Notes: generated by a model not told the origin, from the letters alone. A stretch of DNA of 64,000 bases from Batillaria attramentaria (GCA_018292915.2 JACVVK020000171.1:967501-1031500); one strand, 5' to 3'; positions 34,087 to 46,139 are shown, counted from the stretch's first letter. A program made the numbers and translations.

Positions 34087-34116
34087 ATGTTGTTTCCATT
34101 ACTATGGAAACAACAT
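34087..34116. repeat. Palindrome at the A/B junction
   Basis: Two 13-bp perfect arms (ATGTTGTTTCCAT and its inverse) around TACT. The same sequence ends copies B and C. Confidence 0.9.
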
Positions 34117-34118
34117 AA

Positions 34119-34209
34119 CAAGATGGCCACTGACCAGCCCAATATGTTGTTTCCATTTAATCGCCTGCTGTCGTCACGGTCGTTCTTTTGTAATGCCATG
34201 TATTCGGGA

Positions 34210-34267
<58 letters not shown>

Positions 34268-35912
34268 CACTCTCTCTCTCTCTCTCTCTCTGAATGGAAA
34301 CAACTGACCGGGCTTGTCAGACCAATCTTGGTTTTGGAAGAGAGACGTCAAGTTGTTTTCTTTGAAATCTATGACGTTTTCCTCATTGGGATGACGCATA
34401 ATACATTTGACGTAATAACTTTGACTCGGATACAATTCTTGCAATGAAAGCAGCCCCATGAAAATTGAAGTGTTGCTGCTGCGCAGTGTAAAGATCGAAT
34501 TTATACCGGCTCAATGTGTTTAACAGACAAGTCTGCGCGGCGAACGTTTTTTCACTATGTGTTATGTCTGCTGCGCGCGCGCGCACACAGACACACACAG
34601 ACATACGCGCGCGCGCACGCACGCACGCACGCACGCACGCAGACTTGCGCGAGCCGCGTTTGTGCATGTGCTCCATTGAGACCTATGTGGTGTTCTCTCA
34701 CTCTACTATGCTATTGAGTGAGAGTCAGTGGGAAAAACAAAGCTCACTACATCAATGAAACTCCCGCTTTCCCCGTCTACAAATAGAGAACTTCCGAAAA
34801 GTGACGACACACCCCCACGTCAATCAAACATGACGTCGGCAAACTGACGCTGATACAGTTTTGCGTCAGTGCGCGTGTGCCTTTTCTGCGATGTTTGTGA
34901 GGCGTGTGGCTTGTGTAAAGGAAATGTGCTTCGAGTACAAATTTTCGAGTCAACTGACGACAACGGCTGCAGTGAATTTTTCTAATTTTTTTTGTATATT
35001 TTTTATGGCACCCCAGGCTCATTATCTATGTATAGTAGGAGCGATTTTGAGATCTAAAGTGTGTTCACCAGCACTTTCATCAGGTACGGTTTACGCCAAA
35101 AGTATAAAAGCGACAACCTCCAAAATTCACTCAGTTGAGAGTCCGTATTCATGCTATCTATGTCCCAAAAATGGAGTGGTTTAGGTAAATATTACGCCTT
35201 TAAACGCCAGAAAGCCACTTGTTTTGAAAAGGGCAATAACTCGCAAATCATGTGTGCAATCGTACCTGGATCGGGCCTTCTATTCAAAAATCTTGATTCA
35301 TTTAGAAACCCCAAATTTGAAATCGATCGGTTTAGTATTTTCGGAGAAATAGGCATCTGAACTGGGTTCACATGCAATGTCAACTCAGGCTCGGTTTACA
35401 TGAAAACTATAAGAGCGACCATTTTCTAGTAGTGAGTCAATTCAGAGTCCGTATTCAAGCTATCTACTGCCAAAAAATTGAGTGATTTAAATAAATATTA
35501 CGCATGTACACGAAAGACAACCAACTTGTCTCAAAAGGGCGATAACTCCCAAATCACTTAAGCAATCATCACACGCTTGAATCGTCTAATGTAACATTTT
35601 GATAAATTTGGATACCCCAAATTTGAAGCCATTCGGTTAAGTATCTTCGAAGAAACGGGCCCGGACACAATTCACACACGCACACACATCCGCACAGACG
35701 GCACTCAGTGAGGAGGAGAAGCGCGTTCGGAACAGCATACATGCCAGCATCGATGACGCAGGTTTTCTTACGTCATTGTCAGAGTTACACTTGCATAATC
35801 GTCTCTGCGGGAGATCGGCAGTGACGTGCGTTTGTACCACAGATGCTTGCCTATGAACGTGGAAATTTTAGCCCGTCCTATTATGTTGTTTCCATTACTA
35901 TGGAAACAACAT
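34119..35912 (+). repeat. 1.8-kb palindrome-ended repeat, copy B (complete)
   Basis: Head-to-tail after copy A. Order: 'acaagatggccac', 'agcccaatatgttgtttcc', CA run (34212-34264), CT run, unique part, CG/CA-rich 34573-34640, two internal ~290-bp monomers, terminal palindrome at 35883-35912 whose 13-bp arms read ATGTTGTTTCCAT. The half-palindrome also occurs near the 5' end. The microsatellite plus tandem-core layout recalls MINE/Helentron-type non-autonomous elements (inference). Confidence 0.8.
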
Positions 35913-36424
35913 AAAAAGCAATGCTAAACCTAGCCAAGTTTATCAAAAACAGTAAAGTGATATAAGACTTGCATATCAGTTTCGCAAACAGCCATTGTCT
36001 CTCTAGTGTCTTGTTGGCGCCCGAATTTGAGCTCTTTTTTTTCAATGTTATTGTACTTTTGTGTTTTTATCTTGTCCTTTGTACAGCTGTAGTGTCCTAT
36101 ATTCAGAGCATTCACGTTCGCTCTGATTTTCTCTATTTCCTTCGACCCCCAAACGGGCTACAGGAATAAACGTTTGTGACTTTGACTTGAAAATACCATT
36201 CTAAACTGGAAGGGCCGCGGAATGGACAAGAACTGCACAACATGTATGCAGAAAAAAAAAAGGGGGGGGGGGACGAAAAAAGGGATGCACTAATCAATGG
36301 CTACGCCCGCGCCCCCACCCCCTCCAAGGCAGCAGCCCGAAATTTCCTTTCTCAGGTACTATAAGATCTACCGGTTACTATTCTGCATTTGTGTACTTTC
36401 GTCAATCAAATGCAGCTGGAATAA

Positions 36425-36575
36425 TCATCCATCTGCCTTGGACATGTTCAGCCCACAAAAATCCAAAATAAAAGCAGTTCTAAATAATACATCAGAAAGC
36501 TAAATAGCTCCGCATCGCGTGATTCTCATGTGTTGATGTGTGAGAGAATCCGTGTGAATCACGTAAGCGTGCGTC
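36425..36575 (+). repeat. Dispersed repeat segment shared with 22231-22385
   Basis: See 22231-22385. This copy ends about 100 bp before the cysteine-rich exon. Confidence 0.55.
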
Positions 36576-36678
36576 TCTTTCTTTACCATGCAATAGTACA
36601 CGTACTTTTCTCACTGTAAGTTTTAGCAGTGAAGATGGTGTTGATCAGTGTTTGTTGTTGTTCTTTTTCTGTTTGTAG

Positions 36679-36829
36679 ATCCTGCGTGAAGAACTACAGA
36701 CGGTGCGACAAACACAGCACCTGCTGCAATTATTTCCATTGCAGGTGCCAGTTATGGACGAATGACTGCACGTGCAGGGCGTTCAAAAGCATTTTCACAG
36801 AGTCCCCGAGCTTTCGCCGCAGAACATAG
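36679..36829 (+). CDS. Agatoxin-like cystine-knot peptide, terminal coding exon
   Basis: A strong pyrimidine tract and acceptor (tttctgtttgtag) precede a 151-nt exon ending in TAG at 36827. It encodes SCVKNYRRCDKHSTCC followed by a C-R-C, a six-residue loop containing QLW, C-T-C and a basic tail. Eight cysteines are spaced C-6-C-5-CC-4-C-1-C-6-C-1-C. This framework, with the tryptophan in loop four, is that of the agatoxin-like peptides (U8-agatoxin family), which in insects and crustaceans are neuroendocrine peptides rather than venom components. The first base completes a codon begun in an upstream exon (phase 2). AATAAA follows at 36877. Candidate upstream exons are at 22809 and 24031, but the last join is missing. 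Family likely; role inferred. Confidence 0.62.
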
Positions 36830-36876
36830 ACTTTATTATCCAATCCTTTAACGTTCTAACGTGTCTTTAGATGAAC

Positions 36877-36882
36877 AATAAA
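36877..36882 (+). promoter_or_regulatory. Candidate polyadenylation signal
   Basis: AATAAA 48 bp after the stop codon of the cysteine-rich exon. Confidence 0.45.
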
Positions 36883-37764
36883 CAAGGTCACCGACTCGCC
36901 CAGAGTAGCTCTACTCTCACCGACGCGTCGGCCGATGTCTGCCAACTCCTTTTCCACGGACGATTTTCAGCTGGGACGCGAAGTTGGCCGATTGTCGGGC
37001 GACGTGCGTCGGTCATGGAAAAGGGGCTTTAGATGAACAATAAACAAGTTTCGGGATATTCAAGTTCTATCAATGCATACTAGTATCTCCTTGAGTATTT
37101 CTTATATCAAACGTATATGAAAATCGATGATGTTTCCAACCGATTTTCCGTTCATAGTTTTGGGTAAGTGCTCAAGCACATTAACTGGCCAATCAAAGTG
37201 CCCAAGCAGTTTTGCCCGTGCACTCTTTTCTCTGATTGGTTACTAAGAGCGCTTGAGCAAATTAGTAGCCAATCGGCTCGCAAAGTGCTTGGGCGATTCA
37301 TAGAGTGCTTGAGCAAAATCTGCCTGTGCTGTTTGGGCCCTTCAGTTTTGGCACATCATAGTTCTACATACTCCGTTCGATAGATCTGGAAATTTCACCG
37401 TGTTTGCGATGGAGAGCGTGAGAACAAATGTTGACCACTGGTGAACTCGCCTTTGAGGTGTTTTGATGAATGGGTAGTGTCGAGAGGCCGGGTGAAAAGT
37501 TTTTACGGTTTGAATGACAGCATCAAGCCCGAAATTGCCGGGAAACGTGTTTTGCGCTGACGGAGTACAATTTTTCAAGTGATATCGAGTGTGTTGGGGG
37601 GCCGTTAGATCTCTAAATATCGAAGCGCACGCAGGGGAAACATTAGGGGAATAAGATCGAACTTGTGCCCGAGAACGTTGAGGAGACAAAAGAGACTTGA
37701 AATACACAAACTGTGGACGGATGACAACGTAAACGAAACTCGGACAGTAACACTGTCCTATAAC
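36883..37764. other. Intergenic, no gene seen
   Basis: Contains an irregular repeat of 'gtgcttgagca-att-agccaatc' units (37170-37320). A 201-codon frame on the minus strand (37342-37947) runs into the SINE and is not supported. Confidence 0.45.
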
Positions 37765-38314
37765 AATGTCGCTATGATCGGCCCCTGTAGTGTAGTGGTT
37801 AGCACTTCGGACCATGGACCGGGAGACCCGGGTTCGAATCCCAGCCGAGGCAAGCGGGATTTTCCTACCTAGATCGGCTCCTGCCCAAAGCGGGTGTGCT
37901 ATGGGCCCAATGGAGAGGCTGTTGCCACACAGCCGAGATTCAACCACTTCACGGGTGGGACTTTGGGGGGTGCTTCCCTAGGTATGACAAGTCTTATGAC
38001 GTGGATGATTACACGGCCGGCACGTAGTTCCCAGGCCTGGTTAATGCCGGGATATTTCCCAGGCCTGGTTAATGCCGGGATATTTGTGACAGGAAGCGTG
38101 GAATGCGGTCCTTTCCCGCAGTCCGAAACCACACGGACCTCCATAGCATCATCTCACCAGCATCCTCATCTCCATCATCATGCATGATAAAAATTGCCTC
38201 AGCTTCGGAGCCCGCCGTGGATTCCACCCATGACCTGGGAGGAACACCACTGGAACTGGCAAAAGAGTTGGAGCAGCAAAAAAACAAAAACAAAAAAATT
38301 AAAATGTCCCTATG
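37765..38314 (+). mobile_element. tRNA-derived long SINE (family 2), copy 1
   Basis: Element 37777-38302, flanked by aatgtcgctatg / aatgtccctatg (37765-37776, 38303-38314). The head has A-box 'tgtagtgtagtggttagcac' and B-box 'gggttcgaatccc'. A ~400-bp body follows, with 'gtttggcaac'-type segments, 'ccaggcctggttaatgccgg' in two tandem copies, 'atgcatgataaaaattgcc' and an A-rich tail. Other copies are at 42395-42890 and 58419-58917. Confidence 0.88.
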
Positions 38315-41150
38315 GTCTCCCCTTGGAGTTCTGAGCTAGTTGGGAACTTTAAATTTGGTCAGCTCTTACAGCGTATGTTGGACCAGCATTCTAATGTCTT
38401 CAGCATAACTTGATGCATGTAGTAGTCTATGGAGACTAGCCGGCAGACTAACAGATACCACTTCGAACTAGTCTGACGAATATTAAAGCGTTCCAAGTTT
38501 GCAACAAAACAAAAAAAAACCAACAAAAAAACAAACAAAACAAAAAAAACTAAAAGTTTCGATTTCATGCAGTTCTGTTTTACTGTATTTCTCTTTCACT
38601 GATTACGGTAGTTCGATTTCGGTCCTTGTTAGTGTTGCATTTGTGAAGTGAAGGAGTGAATGTGTCATCACAAATTACAACATCTGTGCCATTTCTAAAT
38701 GTTCAGTAAAGCTGTACGTGAAAGAGATACATTTCTGTTTATCATGTATAGCGTATATTTTTCATGTGCGAAAAAAATATTGAAAAACGGTGTCGTTACG
38801 TGATGATAACTGCAACATTACATCTCTGTAACATCGACATTCATAATGAAGTGTGTGTCCGCGTGCGCGCGCACACACACACACGCGCGCGCACGCTCGC
38901 ACACATCTCTGGTATTAAGTATTGCTCTCTTCTCAGAAAGTTATCAGTATTTATTAACTAGAAGCAAGAAAGAAGAGAAAAGCAACTAGACGTGGATACA
39001 TAGATAGTATATATATATAGTTGCTTTCTTTCCTGTGTATTAGCTCACACTTGTATTTACCCATCTCTACCCTCGAAATTCCTTTGTGGGTCGAAAAAGT
39101 GGGTGCTTTTGCACCCATGAGGTATGGGGAGGTTAACAGTTTTTTTTTCCCTTCTTTAAAAGCATGCCTGGTTTTGCATCCACAGTGTACAGGGTTATAC
39201 ACTTAAGTTGTTTACTTGCTTGTTTATTTACAAACAAAATCAGGTTTTGGAAAGCACTTCACCAACACCCTTATTGACAAAGTCTTGACGTTTCATGGAA
39301 CTAGGCTGAAAATTGAACGAGTTACAGACGTTTGAATTAAGTGTGGGTGCAATTGCAACTGCGAAGGTTAACAGAAATTGGTCCAGCTCTACTTAAATCA
39401 GGACCATTCTCACAGTCCTGGTTTAGTGAGATGAGGCTTAGAGTGTATGTACATTCAGGACTGGTACCAAGGACAGAAAATAGAGATATATTAGTATTAC
39501 AGAATGTTTAAAACTAAACTGGGTATGGGTGGAATTGAGTACACGTATTACCATAGTGGCTTACAGTTTCCAATCTAGGGATCAATAAAGTATATGTATC
39601 TGAATTTGATTTGTAGATGAAATTAAAAACAAGGATTCCTGCAATAAATTATGCATTTCTTTTGAAGACAGCCATACAAATATTGAGTTACAGCCTTGAA
39701 ATCTATCTATGGCTATGTTATGAGCACTGCCCATTTCCGGGCTTTGGGAAGGTTAGATTCACACAGGCACCACCTGTTGACAGCTGAAGAAGACCAAAGA
39801 AACAAGAAAAGTAAACAGAGTTGAAAGCCGTAAACTAAAGTAGTAAGTACAGTAGTTTGCAATTTTAGATTTGCTTCAGCCCAAGCACTGGTTTCCAAGG
39901 GACATTTGTAAAAATTACATGAAAAAAAAAGATCAGCTTCTAGTTAATAAACACTGATCACCCATGTAACCAGTTACAGTTTCTGTAATAACGTCTATAA
40001 AACATAAGCCAGTGTCCATCCTCTAAACATGACAGTGCCACCAGTAAGCATGCATGTTTAACAAATGGACAGAATAGGCTGCAGACATGAGCCTGGAATC
40101 ATCACATTGTTTTTTTTTTCCTGCATACAGAAAAACAAACAAACACAGTAAGCATTCAAGTTTAAGAAGCTGGATGGACTCTAGATAACACTCAGATAAA
40201 CAAATGACACTATACAACACTGGGGTAATTCATTACACAGTGTGAAAGCATAAATGTGCCATGTGTATTTGAATTTATACACAACATATTAGTGTCACAT
40301 ATTATGCTTGTTCAACAATTTCGTTTGTGGCACGGTATACACATATATACCCACCAATTTTTTTTCCAGCATGATCAACATGCCAGTGTTTGCAAGCTAC
40401 ATCACAGGCGACATCAAAGGACGTTAGGGACCGGACGACTATCGAAGAGAGCGCTGAGAAAATACCAAGCAATTCTACAAGTGACATTGTGTTATTGACA
40501 TATTTACAGTAATGTGGAAACTGTGTATGCAGTCAGTACACCAGCACCTGAAAGAAGGCAGACCTTGCAAGTATGATATGCACTGCCGAGACAATCTGAA
40601 ACCACAGTGGAATCAAGACAAACTTAACTTACACTGCCAGTTTGACATGATCCTTTGGTCAAATTCAGAGGATGACTCGAACCAAACAGCTTGTATAGGT
40701 CAACGTACTGACAATGATGCAGTAACAACACTTGCCAATGCTACCTGCAAGCAGCGATGCATAGTGCAATGCAGTTGGATATTTCTGCACACAAAGGTCT
40801 GATCTGCCATGCAGGAGAGAAAATGTTCGGCACAGAGACTACTGCCGGTGCCAAGTAGATATGGCGTGTTTGCCCTATAAATAGGGGCACCTGCAATCTG
40901 TTGTTGGTCCATGGCACAGAGCTGAAAGGCCACAGGGTCACCCCTGAAGGTAAAAATCCCTTCACCATCGAACTTTGGGCTCTTGACTTTGGAAGATTAG
41001 GATTTTGTGTCAGGAGAAAGCTGTAATGATGCAACCCCATATGACAGGCCAAGCAAGAACACTGACAGTCTTGTCAGCAACGACAAAATGGCAGTGAGAA
41101 AGCAGCACCAATAAAGGTAATCGACATAAAAGTCTCACACAAGCATCATA
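38315..41150. other. Probable 3' UTR and downstream flank of MITD1
   Basis: No coding exon supported. On the minus strand AATAAA signals occur, for example near 39222-39232, so part of this stretch may be MITD1 3' UTR. Runs of 'gcgcgcgcacacac' at 38860-38900. Confidence 0.4.
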
Positions 41151-43669
41151 TCATTTGACTGACCCATCTTTCACAAACTTCCTGTGGAAAATGTCAACTG
41201 TTGTCTCCAGACACCGACGCAGGTCATAATCGCAGAATCCAATCGAAAACTTGTTTTCTGTTGGCTTGTAGATGTCAAGACCACGTCCTATCTTGATAAC
41301 CCACCCATTGTCAAATCTGAACACACAAAGTACAGCTGGGATGTAGTTTTGTAAAAGGCAATACAATGTTTTTGAATCAATGAATCAATCCATTTATGTT
41401 TTTGCATGAATCAATCAAATTCAATGGTACCTGAACCAGATTAAGAAATTGCTTTATTTCCTCCTTTGTTTTGACTAGTAGACCAGACCTGGTAATTTGT
41501 CAAGCTCACTAGTCAGGCACTCTGACATTTCACCAGTTATGAGCACATTACTTCAAGTTAATATACTTTCCTGAGAAACATCAGCCCAAAAGGGACAATC
41601 ACATTCTCACCTGATCTCTCTGTCATGCAGTGTGTTAGAGAACTGCACTTCTAGTACGACGTTAAAATGGAGTAAGGACTTTCGAATCTGATCCAATTTC
41701 TGTTGCTGCTGCGTCTGGTTGTTGGTGTCTTGCTGTTAGCACAAAGAAAGAGACCCACCATGGGTAAAAAACAGAAGCGTTCACATGTAAGTTTAGTTAT
41801 CTCATGTAATTTGCTATCAAAAAGACAACTCTCTCCTGGCAAATCAAACATCTACTTTGAGTTTCCATAAACCACACACAGATAGTGTTAGTTTAACAGC
41901 AGACAAAAAGAAAACAAGCTCAAAAATCACCTCGTCTACACCAGTTACCAAAAGAATCTTCTTCAGTGGTGATTTCTTTTTCACAAGCACCTCACAGAAT
42001 CGAAGAAAATTGTAAATCTGCAAAAAACACATGGAAAAAAACAACAACAAATAAACATGCACACAGAGCATGGGATAGATATGCTAGCTAGTAACACTGC
42101 AGTTTTTACTATCAGGGCATAAAACGGTCCATGATTGAAAAGGAATAAATGTGTGTAGCATGTAGTGAACTGTGATGGAGCGGCAAAGCCACAAGCACAC
42201 ATCTTCAAAGCAGGTGCGTTATGCTGAGGGACATGCTCCCCATTTTTTTTTTTTTTTTTTTTTTGTTTGTTGTTGTTTAGACTAAAATCTGTGCAATTTG
42301 GTGCATCCTGGCATGATTTTATGTCCTGATGAAGAGGAAACACTCTTTCTGGAGGAAAACTACAATGCAACTAAAATCTGTGCAATTTGGTGCGTGTTTT
42401 TGTTTTTGTTTTTGTTTTTTTTGCTTCCAAAACTCTTTGCCGGCTCCAGTGGTGTTCCTCCCTGGTAATGGGTGGAATCCACATAGGGCTCGGAAGTTGG
42501 GGCAATTTTTATTATGCATGATGATGGAGATGAGGATGATGGTAAGATGATGCTATGGAGGTCCATGTGGTTTGGGACTGCGGGAAAGGGCCGCATTCTA
42601 CGCTTCCTGTCATAAATTAACCAGGCATTAACCAGGCCCGGGAACTACGGCACCTGCGGTCCCGGCTGTGTAATCATTCACATCGTAAGACGTGTCATAC
42701 CAAGGGAAGCACCCCCAAAGTCCCACCCGTGAAGTGGATGAAGCTCAGCTGTGTGGCAACAGCCTCCCCATTGGGCCCTGGGTAGGAGCGATCTAGGTAG
42801 GAAAAATCCCGCTTGTCTCGGCTGGGACTCGAACCCGAGGTCTCCCGGTCCATAGTCTGAAGTGCTAACCACTATACTACGGGGGCCGGTAATTTAGTGC
42901 GTTTTGACATGATTTTGAGTGCTTCAGAGAAGGAAACACTGGTTTTTTTGGTGGGTGCGGGGTTGGGGGAATATTTAGCCAAAGGTGGAAATCCACCAAA
43001 AGGTGAAAGATTTTATTACGTGTATTATTGTTGTTCAGGTGGCACTAAGCGCAGGTTCTCATCCTGCTGACTTGGTCGTACGAAGGTAGGGGAAGGGAAC
43101 ATAGAAGGTGTTTATATACACTGTATATGCAGTGCTTCTTGAGTAATAGGGTTTTGCATGCAACAACCCAGCTTTAGATCTAGCACTTTTGAAATGCCCT
43201 CAGGCAGACAGCGCAGGATTGACGTAATTCCTGTAGGGCAGAAAGAGTTATGTCATTATCGATTTGCTTTGTGTCTATAGTGCGAAAGCTGTGTGACAGA
43301 AATTTCAGGGATTTCCTTGAAAATTTTGGGCAAAAAATAAACCAAACAAAACACAAAAAAATGGACGGTGGGGAAGATCTAATTTAGAAAGGATGCCACT
43401 GACTTGGTGAACAGTTCGGATGTACGGGTCGTCCACCTCCACAGCAGTGAGTCGATCATCAATGAATCTGCCAAACAGGTTGATATAGCTGTGGCCGATG
43501 GAATCTTCCTCAATGTGGATCTGTTCGTGGAATTTGCCAGCTGTGGATTAGGTGGTCAGAACTATGGTTACTGAATCAGTCATTCGAAAACCAAACAATG
43601 TTGGTAAATTAATACACTGTACATTCTAATGTACACTGTAACTCACAACAACTTATCCTCACCCCCAAA

Positions 43670-43705
<36 letters not shown>

Positions 43706-44225
43706 AATAAAACATAAAAAGAGTGAACATTTCACTCCCCAATGTTATGAGCACGGTAAGCATGGAGCTTTTCAGCATGTTATATGAGACCAACATCATC
43801 ACCATGAACATGGCAGAAAAACAAATACGAAAACACTGGAACAGAAATCCTATTTCAACATTTCCAAATTTAGTAAGGTAAGTTAAAGTACTGAAAGAAA
43901 GACTGAAACAACAAGCACAAGAACAAATTAATTAGGTGACACTAACATTTCCCATTTAGATAGTTTACCTTCTTTTTCCTGATTAATATGCTTTTTCAGT
44001 TCCTCAGCCCTCTTCAAGTACTCCTCAATCTTTTCACGATATCGGCCCTTTTTTCCAGCATCTGATGTGGCTGTCAGATACATGAAAAAGAAAAATGATT
44101 ACTTACAATTACAATTCTTACATATAAATATACTGACCTTCCAATGAGGTGAAGCCAAAAAATACTGAAAATAATTCTAGGACTATGTGACGAAGTGGCA
44201 AGCCACGAGTGCGCGTCTGGGAGCA

Positions 44226-44272
<47 letters not shown>

Positions 44273-44311
44273 ACCCCCCCCCCCCCCCCCCACCCCCCCC
44301 CCCCCCCCCCC

Positions 44312-44383
<72 letters not shown>

Positions 44384-44942
44384 ATCCAGAAAATTTGTAA
44401 AATATAAGACTAAAGTCTGTGCAATTTGGTGCATTTTGGGCTTGTTTTCCGATCATGGAGGGGCAACCACTCACGGTACAAAAAACGTTGATATCCCCCC
44501 CCCCCCCTCCTGGTTTTTTATCCCCGGATTTAGACATTTCACAGAAATGACCTATTTGAAGTTGAAATTTACGGAAATAATTATTTAATCACAATGAAAT
44601 GCAGAGTACCAGGGTTGCAAACAGACACCCCTCCTCCCCCCCATCCTGTTAGGGATAGGAACATATGTGCCCTCTACACAAAACCCTAGAAGAAAGCCCA
44701 CTATGGCAAACTATGCACACATTAACCCCCCCCCCCCCCTTTCCCTCTCCACCCCCATTTGCGTTAATATTGTAATGTCTCCTGACAGGGAAAGAAAGTG
44801 GAAACAAACCTTTCATGACTGAAAGGAGAAGGCTTACACCTTCCTGGTAACATGTTGCCGCTTCGTCCAGTCTCTGGCCACCTGTGTCAAGCTCCACAGC
44901 ACGCTTCAGCAGACCAATAGCAGAAGCTTCAACTCCCTCCAT
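41151..44942 (-). CDS. MITD1: MIT domain-containing protein 1 (six coding exons, 248 aa)
   Basis: Coding exons in order: 44942-44810, 44070-43969, 43540-43404, 42017-41931, 41732-41611, 41316-41151. All have GT-AG borders and matching phases; the sum is 747 nt. Residues 1-85 form the MIT three-helix domain ([40 protein letters not shown]). Residues about 90-248 form the PLD-like C-terminal domain ([56 protein letters not shown]). Length equals the vertebrate protein to within one residue. MITD1 binds ESCRT-III tails through the MIT domain and membranes through the C-terminal domain, and supports midbody stability and abscission in cytokinesis. Introns hold a poly-C tract, a family 2 SINE and a LINE tail. 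The first ATG gives the expected start. It lies head to head with SPATA4. Confidence 0.95.
42395..42890 (-). mobile_element. tRNA-derived long SINE (family 2), copy 2, in MITD1 intron 3
   Basis: Minus orientation relative to the window. TSD aatttggtgcg / aatttagtgcg at 42384-42394 and 42891-42901. The insertion site is itself part of a local 'ctaaaatctgtgcaatttgg' duplication (42282 and 42371; again at 44411). Confidence 0.82.
43676..43706. repeat. (AAAT)n microsatellite
   Basis: About eight units in MITD1 intron 2. Confidence 0.85.
43740..43805 (+). mobile_element. LINE 3'-tail fragment
   Basis: 'agcatggagcttttcagcat', 'gttatatgagacca' and a CATCATC run match the tail of the LINE fragment at 59779-60098 ('gcatggagtttttcagcgcg'). 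Confidence 0.45.
44229..44383. repeat. Long poly-C tract in MITD1 intron 1
   Basis: About 155 bases of C broken by only four single A. Every long frame through it, on either strand, is a poly-Pro or poly-Gly artefact. Confidence 0.95.
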
Positions 44943-46139
44943 GATGGTTTATACTTATAGAATCACTGGCAGATTTTGTCACTGTCAGTTAACACTGGCA
45001 GCTAAGGCCACTAGATGATAATGATGGAAATACGTGGGCCGCCACAATCAGCAGCATAACTGCAGCAGTTGGGTGGATGGAAAACAAATGGCCATAAAAA
45101 AAATTGAGCTGTAAGCAACCCGGACGCATCTATTAAACCGAAGGTGAGACAGCATGGATACTGATCAGGGATTTGACCTTCTGCTCATGGATCATGGAGT
45201 GAATTCACAGAACAGGCCCCATTGAACTTCAGCAGGAACGCACTTCAAGATGTTTTCCAAGCAGCTCTGACACTGAAGAAAACCATCCAAAACAAAAATA
45301 TATGTAAATAAATAAGCAAGTACCTCATATACACCTGACCCAAATTTTTTATTCATTTTTGTTTTATGAATAAATGCAGAATAGGATTCTGATTCTGAAT
45401 ATCACTGACAAAAATACAAAACAAAAAACAAAACTACCACATCAACCTTAATTATGTCTGCATTCGAGTAAACGTTGACAGTGCATGTACTCTTTCAAAT
45501 ATATCATTGACAATAAATGCTGCTCAATATACATGAAATATTCAACGACAAGGGCCTAAAGATAAGCATCGTCAATGAATCTGCTCATAATCCGCCCCCC
45601 CCCCCCCCCCCCCCCACCAGAGTCGCTGGTTCACTGGCGGTACCACCACTCGACGCTCCGCAGACGAACCTTCCCTTCAGCATCCGTCAATGCTTAGTTA
45701 CCACAACGTGGTGCCATCAGGCTGCAGAAAACGACAAATACGTTGAAGAAATCAAAGGTGAACAGCTAAATCCCCCATTCACCCCTAACAAGACATATAG
45801 GGCATATGAATGCTTGCCTTGAGGACTTGGGTAGACGTCTGCTACTTTTGTTTCGTAGCGGGAGCAAGGTCATATGATCACTGTCCAGCACTTAATTGTA
45901 AGAATCAACTCTACATATTAAAAATGGAGAGTTTGAGATATACGTATTTTTAGTTTCGTGGTGCGTGTAACTGACAGATTCTGTTAAAATATAATTAATA
46001 TTATGCGTAATCTGTAAATTTCCCTGGTCGATCTGTGCGGGTCTGCTGTCGTTGCCTTGGGATCTGATAGATACTTCCGGCAAGTCTTTGAATTCGATAA
46101 CAGTCTAGGTAGAGGAATCTGTTACCGCGAAAAGGAGCA
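44943..46139. promoter_or_regulatory. Head-to-head intergenic region between MITD1 and SPATA4
   Basis: 1197 bp separate the two start codons, so 5' UTRs and promoters of both genes must lie here unless upstream non-coding exons exist further away. It holds a poly-C run (45595-45616) and no obvious TATA box at either start. A shared bidirectional promoter is possible but not shown. Confidence 0.5.

Larger units (their letters stand above)
31976..34116 (+). repeat. 1.8-kb palindrome-ended repeat, copy A (5' truncated, SINE-interrupted)
   Basis: From the CA run and CT run ('ctctctctcggaatggaaac') to the terminal palindrome at 34087-34116. The interior holds two diverged monomers of about 290 bp (about 33240-33545 and 33590-33850; 'gagtccgtattca-gctatcta', 'gggcgataactc-caaatca', 'ccccaaatttgaa'). 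A SINE family 1 fragment lies between the CA and CT runs. No protein is supported. Confidence 0.75.

Noticed and set aside
36679..36829. Venom toxin gene
   Set aside because: The cysteine framework is shared with a toxin family, but the same fold is an endogenous neuropeptide in arthropods and nothing here indicates venom expression.
37777..37853. tRNA gene
   Set aside because: Has A and B boxes but an imperfect acceptor stem, and is the head of a ~500-bp SINE with TSD; the same holds for heads at 6386, 23806, 47137, 49512, 58917 and 62331.
37342..37947. 201-codon minus-strand frame
   Set aside because: Runs into the antisense of a tRNA-derived SINE; composition is not protein-like.
44074..44588. 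Several 60-140 residue frames of poly-Gly or poly-Pro
   Set aside because: All are translations of one poly-C tract in six frames.
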